In this document: positions 25,090 to 34,556 of the stretch, piece after piece
How positions within the stretch are numbered: position 1 is the stretch's first letter
Layout of the letters: each line of letters opens with the position of its first letter
Assembly: GCF_003051105.1 (NCBI RefSeq)
Contig: NZ_QAOO01000015.1
Span: forward strand, 28,035 to 92,034
DNA from: Nitrosomonas nitrosa
GTDB taxonomy: Bacteria > Pseudomonadota > Gammaproteobacteria > Burkholderiales > Nitrosomonadaceae
Reading direction: 5' to 3'
Length of the DNA: 64,000 bases
Program-made: the position numbers and the translations under genes
The notes under the pieces: model-generated
The model's database searches: none
Told to the model about the DNA's origin: nothing
What the model saw: the letters and a program-made list of their open reading frames with translations, nothing else

Positions 25090-25899
25090 ATGTCAGAACA
25101 TCTGATCGAAATCAAGGATCTCGCTTTTTCCTACACTGATCGTCCCATTCTTAAGCGTGTCAACATGACCATGTCGCGAGGACAGGTTATTGCCATTATG
25201 GGCGGGAGCGGCTCTGGCAAGACGACCCTACTGCGCTTGATTGGCGGGGAGGTCAAACCTTCAGCGGGTCATGTCGAAGTTGCCGGTCAGGTTGTCCATC
25301 AGCTCAGCAGAAACGAATTGTTCAAATTGCGCAGGAAGATGGGGATGTTATTCCAATTCGGCGCACTGTTTACGGATTTGAGCGTATTTGACAACGTCGC
25401 ATTTCAAATGCGTGAACATACCAATCTGCCTGAATCGATGATCCGTGATTTGGTTCTGATGAAGCTGCATGCGGTCGGTTTACGCGGTGCTTCACATTTA
25501 ATGCCCGCTGAATTGTCTGGCGGGATGGCGAGGCGCGTTGCTTTGGCGCGCTCCATTGCACTGGACCCTCTTTTGATTATGTACGATGAACCTTTTACCG
25601 GGTTAGATCCCATTTCTTTGAGTGTTATTGGAAGTTTGATCCGTCGTTTGACCGACGCGCTGGGCATGACTTCCATCATTGTTACACATGACGTACAGGA
25701 ATCCTTGAAAATTGTCGACTACGTCTATTTTCTGGCGGATGGTGCGATTGCTGCGCATGGCACACCCGAAGAAGTCAAAGGATCAACGATGCCATTCGTT
25801 CATCAGTTTGTTCATGGAGAGGAAGATGGTCCGGTGCCTTTCCATTACCCTGCCGAAACGTATCGAAAAGATTTAAAGCTGGAGGTTCAATTTGTATAA
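25090..25899 (+). CDS. mlaF: Phospholipid transport ATPase MlaF
   Basis: The 269-residue ABC ATPase powers the inner-membrane MlaFEDB complex that moves phospholipids between membranes. It has Walker A GGSGSGKTT, signature LSGGMARR, Walker B LLIMYDEPFTGLDP and the switch His in IIVTHD. ATG 25090 is preferred over TTG 25081. Its stop overlaps the TTG start of mlaE by 8 bp. It leads the operon mlaF-E-D-C-B, as in many betaproteobacteria. Confidence 0.95.
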   Translation: MSEHLIEIKDLAFSYTDRPILKRVNMTMSRGQVIAIMGGSGSGKTTLLRLIGGEVKPSAGHVEVAGQVVHQLSRNELFKLRRKMGMLFQFGALFTDLSVFDNVAFQMREHTNLPESMIRDLVLMKLHAVGLRGASHLMPAELSGGMARRVALARSIALDPLLIMYDEPFTGLDPISLSVIGSLIRRLTDALGMTSIIVTHDVQESLKIVDYVYFLADGAIAAHGTPEEVKGSTMPFVHQFVHGEEDGPVPFHYPAETYRKDLKLEVQFV

Positions 25900-26689
25900 A
25901 CGTATTGCTGCTGGTATCCAGGCTATAGGCCATCGCGCCATCGATGGCATTTGGCGTTTAGGTTGCGCGGCGCGTTTTTTTATCTTGGTGTTGCTGAAAT
26001 CAACAACCAGCTTTTTACGCTTTGGCCTCGTTATCAGAGAAATCTATTTCGTAGGTGTGTTGTCGCTCATCATTATCTTAGTATCCGGTTTGTTTGTCGG
26101 GATGGTGTTGGGATTGCAAGGTTATGAAACATTGCAGAAGTATGGCTCCGAATCAGCGGTGGGTACGCTCGTGGCGCTGTCTCTTGTACGTGAATTAGGC
26201 CCGGTGATGTCGGCATTGCTATTTGCCAGCCGTGCGGGTTCTGCGATCACCGCAGAGATCGGCTTGATGAAGGCGACCGAGCAACTCTCGGCGATGGGGA
26301 TGATGGCAGTCGATCCGGTCGCTCGCGTGGTTGCGCCACGATTCTGGGCGGGTGTGATTTCCATGCCGTTACTGGCGGCTTTATTTTCTGTCATGGGTGT
26401 ATTTGGCGGCTATTTAGTGACGGTCGTTTTTATAGGGGTTGATGAAGGTGCGTTCTGGTCATCCATGCAGAATGCGGTCGATTTTCGTTATGACATCGTA
26501 AATGGGGTGATCAAAAGCTGTTTTTTTGGTGTGGCCGTTGCGGCAATAGCTGTTTTTGAAGGATTCGATGCACCACCCACCGCTGAGGGGGTATCAGGTG
26601 CCACGACACGCACTGTGGTGACCTCTGCATTGGCAATTTTAGGATTGGATTTTGTTTTAACCGCATTTATGTTCAGAGGGGTAGACTGA
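25892..26689 (+). CDS. mlaE: Phospholipid transport permease MlaE
   Basis: The 265-residue permease has about five membrane helices and the MlaE/YrbE family pieces FVGMVLGLQGYETLQKYG, LVRELGPVMSALLFASRAGSA and GLMKATEQLSAM. It forms the membrane dimer of the Mla complex. The start is TTG 25892 within the end of mlaF, with GGAGG 6 bases upstream. Its stop overlaps the mlaD start (TGATG). Confidence 0.95.
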   Translation: MYKRIAAGIQAIGHRAIDGIWRLGCAARFFILVLLKSTTSFLRFGLVIREIYFVGVLSLIIILVSGLFVGMVLGLQGYETLQKYGSESAVGTLVALSLVRELGPVMSALLFASRAGSAITAEIGLMKATEQLSAMGMMAVDPVARVVAPRFWAGVISMPLLAALFSVMGVFGGYLVTVVFIGVDEGAFWSSMQNAVDFRYDIVNGVIKSCFFGVAVAAIAVFEGFDAPPTAEGVSGATTRTVVTSALAILGLDFVLTAFMFRGVD

Positions 26690-27147
26690 TGCAGCGAACA
26701 ATAATGGATTTTTGGGTTGGATTGTTCGTATTGGCCGGCATGGTATCGTTATTGATACTTGGATTAAAAGTTGGCAATTTGACGAGTTATAACACAGGTG
26801 AGAGTTATACCCTTTTTGGGAATTTTGAAAATATCGGTGGTTTAAAAGTAAGAGCCCCTGTTAAAAGTGCAGGTGTCGTGGTGGGGCGAGTTACGGATAT
26901 TCAGTTCAGTTTGGAAACCTACGATGCGGTTGTGACGATGGATATCAATTCATTTTACCGTTTTCCTAAGGATACTTTCGCAAGTATCCTGACCTCTGGA
27001 TTACTGGGAGAACAGTATATTGGTTTGTCACCTGGAGGGGACGAGGAGATGTTGGAAGAAGGTGATAAGATCATGAAAACCAATTCAGCCATGGTTCTGG
27101 AGGAGATGATCGGACGTTTCCTATTTGACAAGGCTGCCGAAGATTAA
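26689..27147 (+). CDS. mlaD: MlaD (MCE-domain lipid carrier)
   Basis: The 152-residue protein has one N-terminal membrane anchor (FWVGLFVLAGMVSLLILG) and a single MCE domain (YTLFGNFENIGGLKVRAPVK, GVVVGRV, SGLLGEQYIGLSPGG). In the Mla system it forms a hexameric ring over MlaE that binds phospholipid. Gene order and length match the standard operon; mlaC follows 38 bp downstream. Confidence 0.95.
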   Translation: MQRTIMDFWVGLFVLAGMVSLLILGLKVGNLTSYNTGESYTLFGNFENIGGLKVRAPVKSAGVVVGRVTDIQFSLETYDAVVTMDINSFYRFPKDTFASILTSGLLGEQYIGLSPGGDEEMLEEGDKIMKTNSAMVLEEMIGRFLFDKAAED

Positions 27148-27185
27148 ACATTGCTGTAAGTAAAAATACATTTAATGAGGTGGAT

Positions 27186-27806
27186 ATGAAGCAACTTATT
27201 CAAAATACGATTTTATTGGTTGTTTTCTTCTGGCTGGCACTTCCAGTGCTGGCCAAGGAGATGGCACCCGACATTTTGGTAAAAAGCACGGTAGACGAAG
27301 TCATTGCCATTCTTAAGCAAGATAACGGCATTAAGAAGGGCGATAAGGATCGAGTGCTCGATTTGATCGAAACCAAAATACTGCCTCATTTCAATTTCAA
27401 CCGCATGACCCGGCTGGCAATGGGTAAAAACTGGACCAAAGTTGATCCCCAGCAACAAAAAGTTTTGGTGGATGAATTCCAAACTTTGCTGGTAAGAACC
27501 TATTCCAACGCACTAACGAATTACCGTGATGAAATGATCGAAGTCATGCCGTTAACCACCCAAGCCGATGCTAAACGCACGACGGTCAAGACACGCGTTA
27601 TTCAGGGGCGAGGTAGAGAGCCTGTACCTATCGACTATAGTATGGAGAAAACCGAAAGTGGCTGGAAAGTCTATGATGTGACTGTGGCGGGTGTCAGTCT
27701 GGTGACCAATTATCGTAGCTCTTTTAATAGCGAGATCAGAAGAACGGGTGTCGATGGTTTGATTGCTTCGCTCGTGAAAAAGAATAAATCCTTGGAAGGT
27801 CAATAA
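27186..27806 (+). CDS. mlaC: Periplasmic phospholipid carrier MlaC
   Basis: The 206-residue protein has a signal peptide (ILLVVFFWLALPVLA) and the MlaC family body: ILPHFNFNRMTRLAMGKNW, FQTLLVRTYSNAL and a C-terminal VYDVTVAGVSLVTNYR. It shuttles phospholipid across the periplasm to the MlaFEDB complex. ATG 27186 has GAGG five bases upstream; GTG 27180 is less likely. Confidence 0.94.
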   Translation: MKQLIQNTILLVVFFWLALPVLAKEMAPDILVKSTVDEVIAILKQDNGIKKGDKDRVLDLIETKILPHFNFNRMTRLAMGKNWTKVDPQQQKVLVDEFQTLLVRTYSNALTNYRDEMIEVMPLTTQADAKRTTVKTRVIQGRGREPVPIDYSMEKTESGWKVYDVTVAGVSLVTNYRSSFNSEIRRTGVDGLIASLVKKNKSLEGQ

Positions 27807-27838
27807 GCCTCCTGATCATATACTCCTTTGATGCCAGT

Positions 27839-28138
27839 ATGACAATTCAGCGGGATGGTGGGAAGGTCGTCGTGCACGGCGCAATCCTTGTCGATAATGT
27901 TGTGGAAATGACTCAGCAGGGCTTTACTCTATTAGATGACGATCACTTGGTGGTTGATTTGAGTGAAGTGACAGAAGTTGACTCCTCAGCTGTCAGTATG
28001 TTGCTTGAATGGTTACGCATGGCGCAACGTCGAGACCAGCAGCTCCATTTTAAGAACCTTCCCGAGAATCTTGCGAGTCTTGTGCAGCTCTATGGTGTGA
28101 GCGATTTTATTCCGATTGATACCGGTATCCGGAAATAA
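27839..28138 (+). CDS. mlaB: STAS-domain protein MlaB
   Basis: The 99-residue cytoplasmic protein has a STAS fold with DLSEVTEVDSSAVSMLLEWL, where the Ser after Asp is the conserved STAS position. MlaB binds MlaF and stabilises the transporter. The gene follows mlaC after 32 bp and completes the operon. Confidence 0.9.
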   Translation: MTIQRDGGKVVVHGAILVDNVVEMTQQGFTLLDDDHLVVDLSEVTEVDSSAVSMLLEWLRMAQRRDQQLHFKNLPENLASLVQLYGVSDFIPIDTGIRK

Positions 28139-28185
28139 AGAGAAATTCCTGATTAATCATAGCGCTGTTAACAGATCGTTCATTT

Positions 28186-29100
28186 ATGGCTGCTGCTATT
28201 GAAATCCAGAAGCTAAGTAAGCGTTATGGCGATTTATTAGCTTTGGATAATATCCAGCTTACCATTGATACAGGCGAGTTCTTTGCTTTACTAGGCCCTA
28301 ATGGGGCGGGCAAAACAACACTTATCAGTATTCTTGCCGGTTTGACAATAGCGAGTAGTGGCCAGGCAAAGATTATGGGACATGATGTGGTGGCCGATTA
28401 TGGCCAATCACGGAGAAAACTCGGGGTCGTTCCACAAGAATTAGTCTATGATCCTTTTTTTACTGTAAGAGAATTGCTCGTCATTCAATCCGGCTACTAT
28501 GGCATTCGCAAGAATGATGCATGGATTGATGAAATTTTGTATCGGCTAGACCTCACGCGCAAGGCCGATACCAATATGCGTGCGCTATCAGGGGGGATGA
28601 AACGGCGGGTTCTGGTCGCTCAGGCACTCGTCCACAAACCTCCTGTCATTATTCTGGATGAACCCACGGCGGGTGTAGACGTGGAATTACGTCAGGCGCT
28701 ATGGCAGTTCATTAAACAACTTAACCGGGATGGTCACACGATTGTTTTGACAACCCATTACCTCGAAGAAGCAGAAGCACTCTGTAATCGGGTAGCTATG
28801 CTCAAGCAGGGCAAGATTGTGGTATTGGACAGTATTCGTAATCTCATCAAAAGTATCCAAGGGTTAACCGTTCAAATGCGTCTTTCTTGTGAGAAGTTAC
28901 CCGCAGCTTTGCAGTCATGGCCAACAAGCAGCTCTGAAGGGTTCCATTATTTTAAGATGGAGAACTACCCGCAAATAGAGTTATTGCTAGCCATGTTACG
29001 GCAGGAAAACATTCAGGTATTGGAAATGCAGTTGCAGCAACCCGATCTGGAAGAAGTCTTTGTGAAAATCATGGGAGCACAATCTCTAGAAACACCATGA
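28186..29100 (+). CDS. ABC transporter ATPase (YadG-like)
   Basis: The 304-residue ATPase has Walker A GPNGAGKTT, Q-loop VVPQELVYDP, signature ALSGGMKRRVLVAQAL and Walker B VIILDEPTAGVD. The C-terminal extension ends in a typical LEEVFVKIMG. It overlaps the permease gene by four bases (ATGA) and follows the Mla operon, as yadGH-type genes commonly do in betaproteobacteria. The substrate is unknown; export of a lipid or drug is likely. Confidence 0.88.
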   Translation: MAAAIEIQKLSKRYGDLLALDNIQLTIDTGEFFALLGPNGAGKTTLISILAGLTIASSGQAKIMGHDVVADYGQSRRKLGVVPQELVYDPFFTVRELLVIQSGYYGIRKNDAWIDEILYRLDLTRKADTNMRALSGGMKRRVLVAQALVHKPPVIILDEPTAGVDVELRQALWQFIKQLNRDGHTIVLTTHYLEEAEALCNRVAMLKQGKIVVLDSIRNLIKSIQGLTVQMRLSCEKLPAALQSWPTSSSEGFHYFKMENYPQIELLLAMLRQENIQVLEMQLQQPDLEEVFVKIMGAQSLETP

Positions 29101-29852
29101 TAGGTTTTTATACGTTATTTTATAAAGAGCTGTTGAGGTTCTGGAAAGTAAGCTTTCAAACTCTGTTGGCTCCCATACTCTCTAGCATGCTCTACTTGCT
29201 TATTTTTTCTCATGTACTGGAAACACGCATTCAGGTCTATCAAGGGGTTGCTTATACTACCTTTTTGATTCCGGGGCTCGTGATGATGACAGCCTTGCAG
29301 AATGCATTCGCAAATTCATCTTCTAGTCTGATCCAATCGAAAATATCGGGTAACCTTGTATTTATCTTATTGTCGCCGCTATCCTATTTAGAAATATTTC
29401 TGGCTTATGTCTGTGCATCGGTAGTACGCGCAATCATAGTGGGTTTGGGTGTTTATGGCGCAACCTTAATGTTGTTCGATACCCCTATGGCGCATCCTTT
29501 ATGGGCATTATTATTTGTATTTACAGGAAGTCTGTTGCTCGGCTCACTAGGAATCATAGCTGGAATCTGGTCAGATAAATTTGATCAACTCGCGGCCTTT
29601 CAAAATTTTATTATCCTACCGCTGACTTTTTTATCCGGCGTATTTTATTCTATTCACTCACTGCCAGCTATATGGCAGCATTTATCGCATTTGAATCCTT
29701 TCTTTTATATCGTAGATGGGCTTCGTTACGGGTTTCTAGGGGTATCCGATATTTCGCCCTACTTGAGTTTGTCGGTTGTGGTATTGTTTTCGGGAGCCGT
29801 GTCATGGCTAACATTATGGATGCTCAAAGCGGGTTATAAAATCCGCCATTAG
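29097..29852 (+). CDS. ABC-2 type permease (YadH-like)
   Basis: The 251-residue protein has six membrane helices and ABC-2 permease features: FYTLFYKELLRFWKV at the N-terminus, ETRIQVYQGVAYTTFLIPGL, and the C-terminal FLSGVFYSIHSLP and HLNPFFYIVDGLRYGFLG. It pairs with the upstream ATPase. Substrate unknown. Confidence 0.88.
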   Translation: MIGFYTLFYKELLRFWKVSFQTLLAPILSSMLYLLIFSHVLETRIQVYQGVAYTTFLIPGLVMMTALQNAFANSSSSLIQSKISGNLVFILLSPLSYLEIFLAYVCASVVRAIIVGLGVYGATLMLFDTPMAHPLWALLFVFTGSLLLGSLGIIAGIWSDKFDQLAAFQNFIILPLTFLSGVFYSIHSLPAIWQHLSHLNPFFYIVDGLRYGFLGVSDISPYLSLSVVVLFSGAVSWLTLWMLKAGYKIRH

Positions 29853-29941
29853 CCACAATATCGCTTCTGGTTTTCATCGTTCTTTTAAAATGCCAGCAAA
29901 AATGGGACGATTTATTAATTTTTTTAATGGAGGTTTGAAAG

Positions 29942-30196
29942 TTGATTACTTCAGATTATATTAAAGAATGCATTACGACCTCACTACCTTGTGAATGGGT
30001 GGGAGTAGAGGGTGACGATGGGCGGCATTTCAGTGCTGTCATTGTCAGCGAGCAATTCCGGGGAAAGAGCATGATTCAGCAGCATCAATTGGTTTATCGT
30101 GCATTACGCGGAAAGATGGAGCAGGAAATTCACGCGTTATCCATGAAAACGCTCACCCCTGAACAATGGGCCGAATATCAGCAAGCTAAGCGCTAG
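29942..30196 (+). CDS. BolA-family protein (IbaG-like)
   Basis: The 84-residue protein has the BolA fold with VEGDDGRHFSAVIVSEQFRGKS and QQHQLVYRAL. BolA/IbaG proteins bind Fe-S clusters with monothiol glutaredoxin. The start is TTG 29942 with GGAGG 9 bases upstream. It stands in the conserved position after yadGH; murA, often next, is not present here. Confidence 0.87.
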   Translation: MITSDYIKECITTSLPCEWVGVEGDDGRHFSAVIVSEQFRGKSMIQQHQLVYRALRGKMEQEIHALSMKTLTPEQWAEYQQAKR

Positions 30197-30244
30197 AGAA
30201 TAGGTTGATGCAACAATTGAAAATCTGCATACGTCTGTGATGAT

Positions 30245-31549
30245 TTATTTGTCGTGAGTATCCATCCCTCTGTAGCCGATATCATGCCTCATCTGGCAAC
30301 CTTCGAAGTGAATTTTATCGGCGATCTCATAAGCACGCTGGTGAGCCAACCGGATGTTTTCACCGAGCGCCGTAACGCATAGCACTCGCCCGCCTGCGGT
30401 TAGTATTTCATTCTTGGATTGATCGCCAAAAGTCGTTCCCGAATGGAATACGTGAAATTCGTCGGTGGCTGCTTGATGGCGCATGATTTCAGTTAGACCT
30501 GTAATCACATCCTGTTTGCGTGGTATACCTGGGTAACCTCCAGCAGCCATGATCACACCTAACGCTGCCCGCCGGTCCCACTCGATTTCAATTTTGTCCA
30601 GCATGCCGTTTACGGCATGCTCAAGCAAAAGGGAAAGATCGGATTTTAATCGTAACATGATAGGTTGTGTTTCCGGATCGCCCATGCGGCAATTGAATTC
30701 GAGCACTTTCACTTCTTTTTGTGGGGTAATCATCACTCCTGCATAAAGAAATCCGGTATAGGGCTCGCCATCATGTGCCATACCTTGTATGGCTGGATAG
30801 ATAACCTCACGCATGATCTTGGCATGCAGGGTAGGGGAGATGATCTGAGCAGGTGAATAAGCGCCCATACCACCGGTGTTAGGCCCTTGATCGTTATCCA
30901 GCAAGCGCTTGTGATCCTGACTCGTGGCAAGCGGAAGTATATTTCGTCCATCGCTCATCACGATAAAGCTCGCTTCCTCACCTTCCAAATAATCCTCAAT
31001 AAGAATCTGAGAACCTGCCTCGCCTAGCTTATTTTCCACCAACATCGTATCAACGGCTTCGTGCGCTTCTGCTGATGTCATGGCAACAACCACACCTTTA
31101 CCAGCAGCTAAACCATTTGCCTTGATGACAATGGGCGCTTCTTTCTGGTCAATATAATCATGTGCATCAGAAGGTTGGTCAAAGCTGGCATACCCAGCGG
31201 TGGGTATGCCATGACGCTGCATAAATGCTTTAGAAAACGTTTTGGAAGTTTCCAGTTGGGCGCCCTTTTGGGTGGGGCCAAAAATCTTGAGGCCCGCTGA
31301 GCGGAAAATATCGACAATGCCCTCTGCTAATGGGGCTTCTGGACCCACGACAGTGAGTGCGATATCTTCTTTTTGCGCGAATGAGACAAGATCGGGAATC
31401 GCTGTCAAACCAATATTTTCTATACCTTGCTCGAGTGCCGTACCAGCGTTGCCTGGCGCAACAAAGACTTGACGCACTCGAGGAGATTGGCTCAATTTCC
31501 AGGCCAAAGCATGCTCTCGACCGCCGCTTCCAATTACGAGTAATTTCAT
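30245..31549 (-). CDS. purD: Phosphoribosylamine-glycine ligase PurD
   Basis: The 434-residue ATP-grasp enzyme performs the second step of purine synthesis, joining glycine to phosphoribosylamine. It has GSGGREHALAWKL, VVGPEAPLAEG, NGLAAGKGVVVA, DHKRLLDNDQGPNTGGMGAYSP and EFNCRMGDPETQ, all typical and in order. It follows purH on the same strand with 106 bp between and is the last gene of the dusB-fis-purH-purD line. Confidence 0.97.
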   Translation of the reverse strand: MKLLVIGSGGREHALAWKLSQSPRVRQVFVAPGNAGTALEQGIENIGLTAIPDLVSFAQKEDIALTVVGPEAPLAEGIVDIFRSAGLKIFGPTQKGAQLETSKTFSKAFMQRHGIPTAGYASFDQPSDAHDYIDQKEAPIVIKANGLAAGKGVVVAMTSAEAHEAVDTMLVENKLGEAGSQILIEDYLEGEEASFIVMSDGRNILPLATSQDHKRLLDNDQGPNTGGMGAYSPAQIISPTLHAKIMREVIYPAIQGMAHDGEPYTGFLYAGVMITPQKEVKVLEFNCRMGDPETQPIMLRLKSDLSLLLEHAVNGMLDKIEIEWDRRAALGVIMAAGGYPGIPRKQDVITGLTEIMRHQAATDEFHVFHSGTTFGDQSKNEILTAGGRVLCVTALGENIRLAHQRAYEIADKIHFEGCQMRHDIGYRGMDTHDK

Positions 31550-31655
31550 GAATTTATTTTTAGAATAAGACGCTTGTGGATATTGAAGTAATGATCATTG
31601 GGAATCGGGTGAAAAGAAGGGGAGTCGCTAAAGCGCAACGTGAGGCGTACTCGAA

Positions 31656-33215
31656 TCAATGTCTAAAATGCCGGATACCGGTAAACATCATCACGATACC
31701 ATGCTCATCGGCTGCTTTGATCACTTCTTCATCCCGTACACTACCGCCAGGCTGAATGACTGCTCTGGCACCCGCTTCAACAACGACATCTAAGCCATCC
31801 CGGAACGGAAAAAAAGCATCCGAAGCGACAACAGATCCCATCAAACTCAAACCGGCATGTTCGGCTTTGATCGAAGCGATACGAGCACTATCGATTCGGC
31901 TCATTTGACCCGCACCAATGCCAAGTGTCTGACCTTGTGCACAAAAAACAATGGCATTCGATTTGACAAATTTTGCGACGCGCCATGCGAACAAGCAATC
32001 TTCGACTTGTTGAGGTGTGGGCTGCGCTCGGGAAACGATGGTTAATTGATGCTGGCTAAGATTGAGGCTATCGGAAGTCTGTACTAAAAGTCCTCCACTT
32101 ACCCGTTTTAACTCGAGCTGGTTGGAGCAGGTTTGGAGCGGTACTAAAAGTACCCGTATATTATTCTTTTGAGCTAGGGTTTGGCGTGCTTCCTGCGAAA
32201 ATTCCGGGGCGATGATTACCTCGACAAATTGTTTCAGGATGGCTTCTGCGAGCTGAGCGTCGACAGCACGGTTAAACGCAATAATGCCGCCAAATGCGGA
32301 GGTAGGGTCCGTCGCAAAAGCAAGCTGATAAGCAGTAAGGGGGTTGTCAGCTATGGCCACACCGCAAGGATTGGCGTGTTTAACGATGACGCATGCGGGA
32401 GCGTCGAAGGTCTTCACGCATTCCCAGGCGGCATCGGTATCAGCAATATTGTTATAAGATAATTCCTTGCCTTGTAGTTGAGAATAATTTGCAAGACTGC
32501 CAGGGGGGGAGTCGGCGTCTCGATAAAAGACAGCTTGCTGGTGCGGGTTCTCACCATAACGCAGTGTTTGAACAATATCGAAATTTAGATTGAGCGCATC
32601 TGGGAAGTGTTGCCTTTGGCTGTTGGAATCGGTGGCGGTTAAGTAATTACTGATCGCACTGTCATAGCGTGCGGTATGTGTGAAGGCTTTCTGCGCGAAC
32701 TGGAAACGTTTTTCTGGGCTGACCGAACCTTTGTTAGCTTCCATTTCAGCCAATAAAACGGTGTAATCATCAGGATCTGTGATGACTGTTACATGACGAT
32801 AATTTTTTGCAGCTGCCCGAATCAAGGTTGGCCCGCCGATATCGATATTTTCAATGGCTTGTTCCAGCGTACAATCAGCCTGTGCAATCGTCTCGATAAA
32901 AGGATAAAGGTTGACAATGACGAGTTCGATCGGTGGTATTTCAGCTTGCTGCAAGGCTTGCTGATGTGCGGGAAGATCTGTTCTGGCTAGAATACCCGCA
33001 TGAATTCTTGGATGTAGCGTTTTGACCCGTCCATCTAACATTTCAGAGAACTGTGTATATTCGCTGACCTCTGTAACGGCTATGTCCGCTTCCTGCAGTA
33101 ATTTCGCTGTGCCTCCAGAAGAAATTATCTTGATACCGAATTGATGAAGCCGCTTAGCCAGCTCAACAATACCTTCTTTGTCTGAAACACTGATCAATGC
33201 TTGTTTTATTGTCAT
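31656..33215 (-). CDS. purH: Bifunctional AICAR transformylase / IMP cyclohydrolase PurH
   Basis: The 519-residue enzyme carries out the last two steps of IMP synthesis. The N-terminal cyclohydrolase part starts [19 protein letters not shown] and has ISSGGTAK and [12 protein letters not shown]; the transformylase part has [46 protein letters not shown] and the C-terminal [10 protein letters not shown]. It starts 9 bp after the fis stop, so the two are cotranscribed. Confidence 0.97.
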   Translation of the reverse strand: MTIKQALISVSDKEGIVELAKRLHQFGIKIISSGGTAKLLQEADIAVTEVSEYTQFSEMLDGRVKTLHPRIHAGILARTDLPAHQQALQQAEIPPIELVIVNLYPFIETIAQADCTLEQAIENIDIGGPTLIRAAAKNYRHVTVITDPDDYTVLLAEMEANKGSVSPEKRFQFAQKAFTHTARYDSAISNYLTATDSNSQRQHFPDALNLNFDIVQTLRYGENPHQQAVFYRDADSPPGSLANYSQLQGKELSYNNIADTDAAWECVKTFDAPACVIVKHANPCGVAIADNPLTAYQLAFATDPTSAFGGIIAFNRAVDAQLAEAILKQFVEVIIAPEFSQEARQTLAQKNNIRVLLVPLQTCSNQLELKRVSGGLLVQTSDSLNLSQHQLTIVSRAQPTPQQVEDCLFAWRVAKFVKSNAIVFCAQGQTLGIGAGQMSRIDSARIASIKAEHAGLSLMGSVVASDAFFPFRDGLDVVVEAGARAVIQPGGSVRDEEVIKAADEHGIVMMFTGIRHFRH

Positions 33216-33224
33216 ATCACAAAT

Positions 33225-33467
33225 CTATTTAATCTGATGCTTTGCTAAACGATTTCGCAATGTATTACGATTGATACCGAGCAATTCGGCAGCTTTGGTT
33301 TGGTTACCTTCGGCATATTCCATTGCAAGTTCGAAAAGGGGTTTTTCAACACTACGGATTACCATTTCGTAGATTGGGCATGGTTTTTCGCCATCCAAGT
33401 CCTTGAGGTAGGCTTCGATAGATTTACGGATACAACAGGCTATTTCATTTTCATTAAGGGGATTCAT
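33225..33467 (-). CDS. fis: DNA-binding protein Fis
   Basis: The 80-residue nucleoid protein has the C-terminal helix-turn-helix GNQTKAAELLGINRNTLRNRL that defines Fis, with an N-terminal part EIACCIRKSIEAYL. Betaproteobacterial Fis is about this length. Its ATG overlaps the dusB stop by four bases, and purH follows, so it is between dusB and purH as expected. Confidence 0.95.
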   Translation of the reverse strand: MNPLNENEIACCIRKSIEAYLKDLDGEKPCPIYEMVIRSVEKPLFELAMEYAEGNQTKAAELLGINRNTLRNRLAKHQIK

Positions 33468-34480
33468 ACAGCCATCGCTTCCTCATCTTCAATATAGGTG
33501 AGCCTTGGACCATAATCAGCGAGCTGATAGAAAAAAGTGCTGATTGCTGCTAATTGTTCTTCGGCTGTTTGTAACTGATTCATGTTATGACGGAAAGTAG
33601 CCGAACCTATCAACCCTTTGGTGTACCAGGAAATATGTTTACGTGCGATACGTACTCCCGAGTATTCCCCATAAAAGTGATATAGATCATGTAAATGATG
33701 GATCAATACCTGGTGTATCTCGGCAACATTAGGAGACGGTAAAAATTGCCCCGTCTTGAGGTAATGATCAATCTCCCGGAAAATCCAGGGCCTGCCTTGT
33801 GCTGCTCGCCCGATCATGACGGCGTCGGCACGCGTATATTCGATGACATATTTTGCTTTCTCAGGAGTCGCAACATCGCCATTGGCGATAACAGGTATCT
33901 TGATGGCTGCCTTGACCGCCGCGATAGTGTCGTATTCGGCTTCACCCCGATAGGCGCATGCACGTGTTCGGCCGTGGATAGCCAGTGCTTGTATTCCAGC
34001 ATCTTCTGCGATCCGCGCTATGGTAACGGCATTTTTATGTTGGGTATCCCAGCCGGTACGAATTTTAAGCGTAACAGGAATATCGACAGCGGTTGTTACG
34101 GCATCTAGGATATTGCCAACTAATACTTCATTCTGCAAAAGTGCGGAGCCTGCCATCACATTACAGATTTTTTTAGCTGGGCATCCCATATTGATATCGA
34201 TGAGTTGTGCGCCCTGGTCAGCATTGTAGCGTGCGGCCTCCGCCATCATTTTAGGGTCAGCACCCGCAATCTGAACCGAGATAGGCGAGACTTCGCCTTC
34301 ATGACTGGCACGCCGACGAGTTTTTTCTGATCCCCATAAGAGAGAATTACTTGATACCATTTCCGAAACCGCCATAGCTGCACCCATGCGCTTGCAGAGT
34401 TGCCGAAAAGGACGATCGGTCACACCGGCCATCGGCGCAACGATCAACTTATTCTTAAGGGTATAAGGGCCAATCTGCAT
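33464..34480 (-). CDS. dusB: tRNA-dihydrouridine synthase DusB
   Basis: The 338-residue FMN enzyme reduces uridine in tRNA. It begins IGPYTLKNKLIVAPMAGVTDRPFR and has the active-site Cys region DINMGCPAKKICNVMAGSAL, KIRTGWD, and IHGRTRACAYRGEAEYD. It is translationally linked to fis (ATGA overlap). In many bacteria dusB leads fis in an operon, as here. Confidence 0.96.
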   Translation of the reverse strand: MQIGPYTLKNKLIVAPMAGVTDRPFRQLCKRMGAAMAVSEMVSSNSLLWGSEKTRRRASHEGEVSPISVQIAGADPKMMAEAARYNADQGAQLIDINMGCPAKKICNVMAGSALLQNEVLVGNILDAVTTAVDIPVTLKIRTGWDTQHKNAVTIARIAEDAGIQALAIHGRTRACAYRGEAEYDTIAAVKAAIKIPVIANGDVATPEKAKYVIEYTRADAVMIGRAAQGRPWIFREIDHYLKTGQFLPSPNVAEIHQVLIHHLHDLYHFYGEYSGVRIARKHISWYTKGLIGSATFRHNMNQLQTAEEQLAAISTFFYQLADYGPRLTYIEDEEAMAV

Positions 34481-34556
34481 GACGTGTTTTTATTTGATAC
34501 TGTATTGTCAAAATAGTAGTTAAAGTGTGCAATACAACCTATTTTATCCGACAAAT

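Noticed and set aside
26580..26640. SGAT sequence in MlaE as an ApbE target
   Set aside because: The preceding Asp is absent, the context EGVSGATTR is ordinary for MlaE, and no ApbE link is known.
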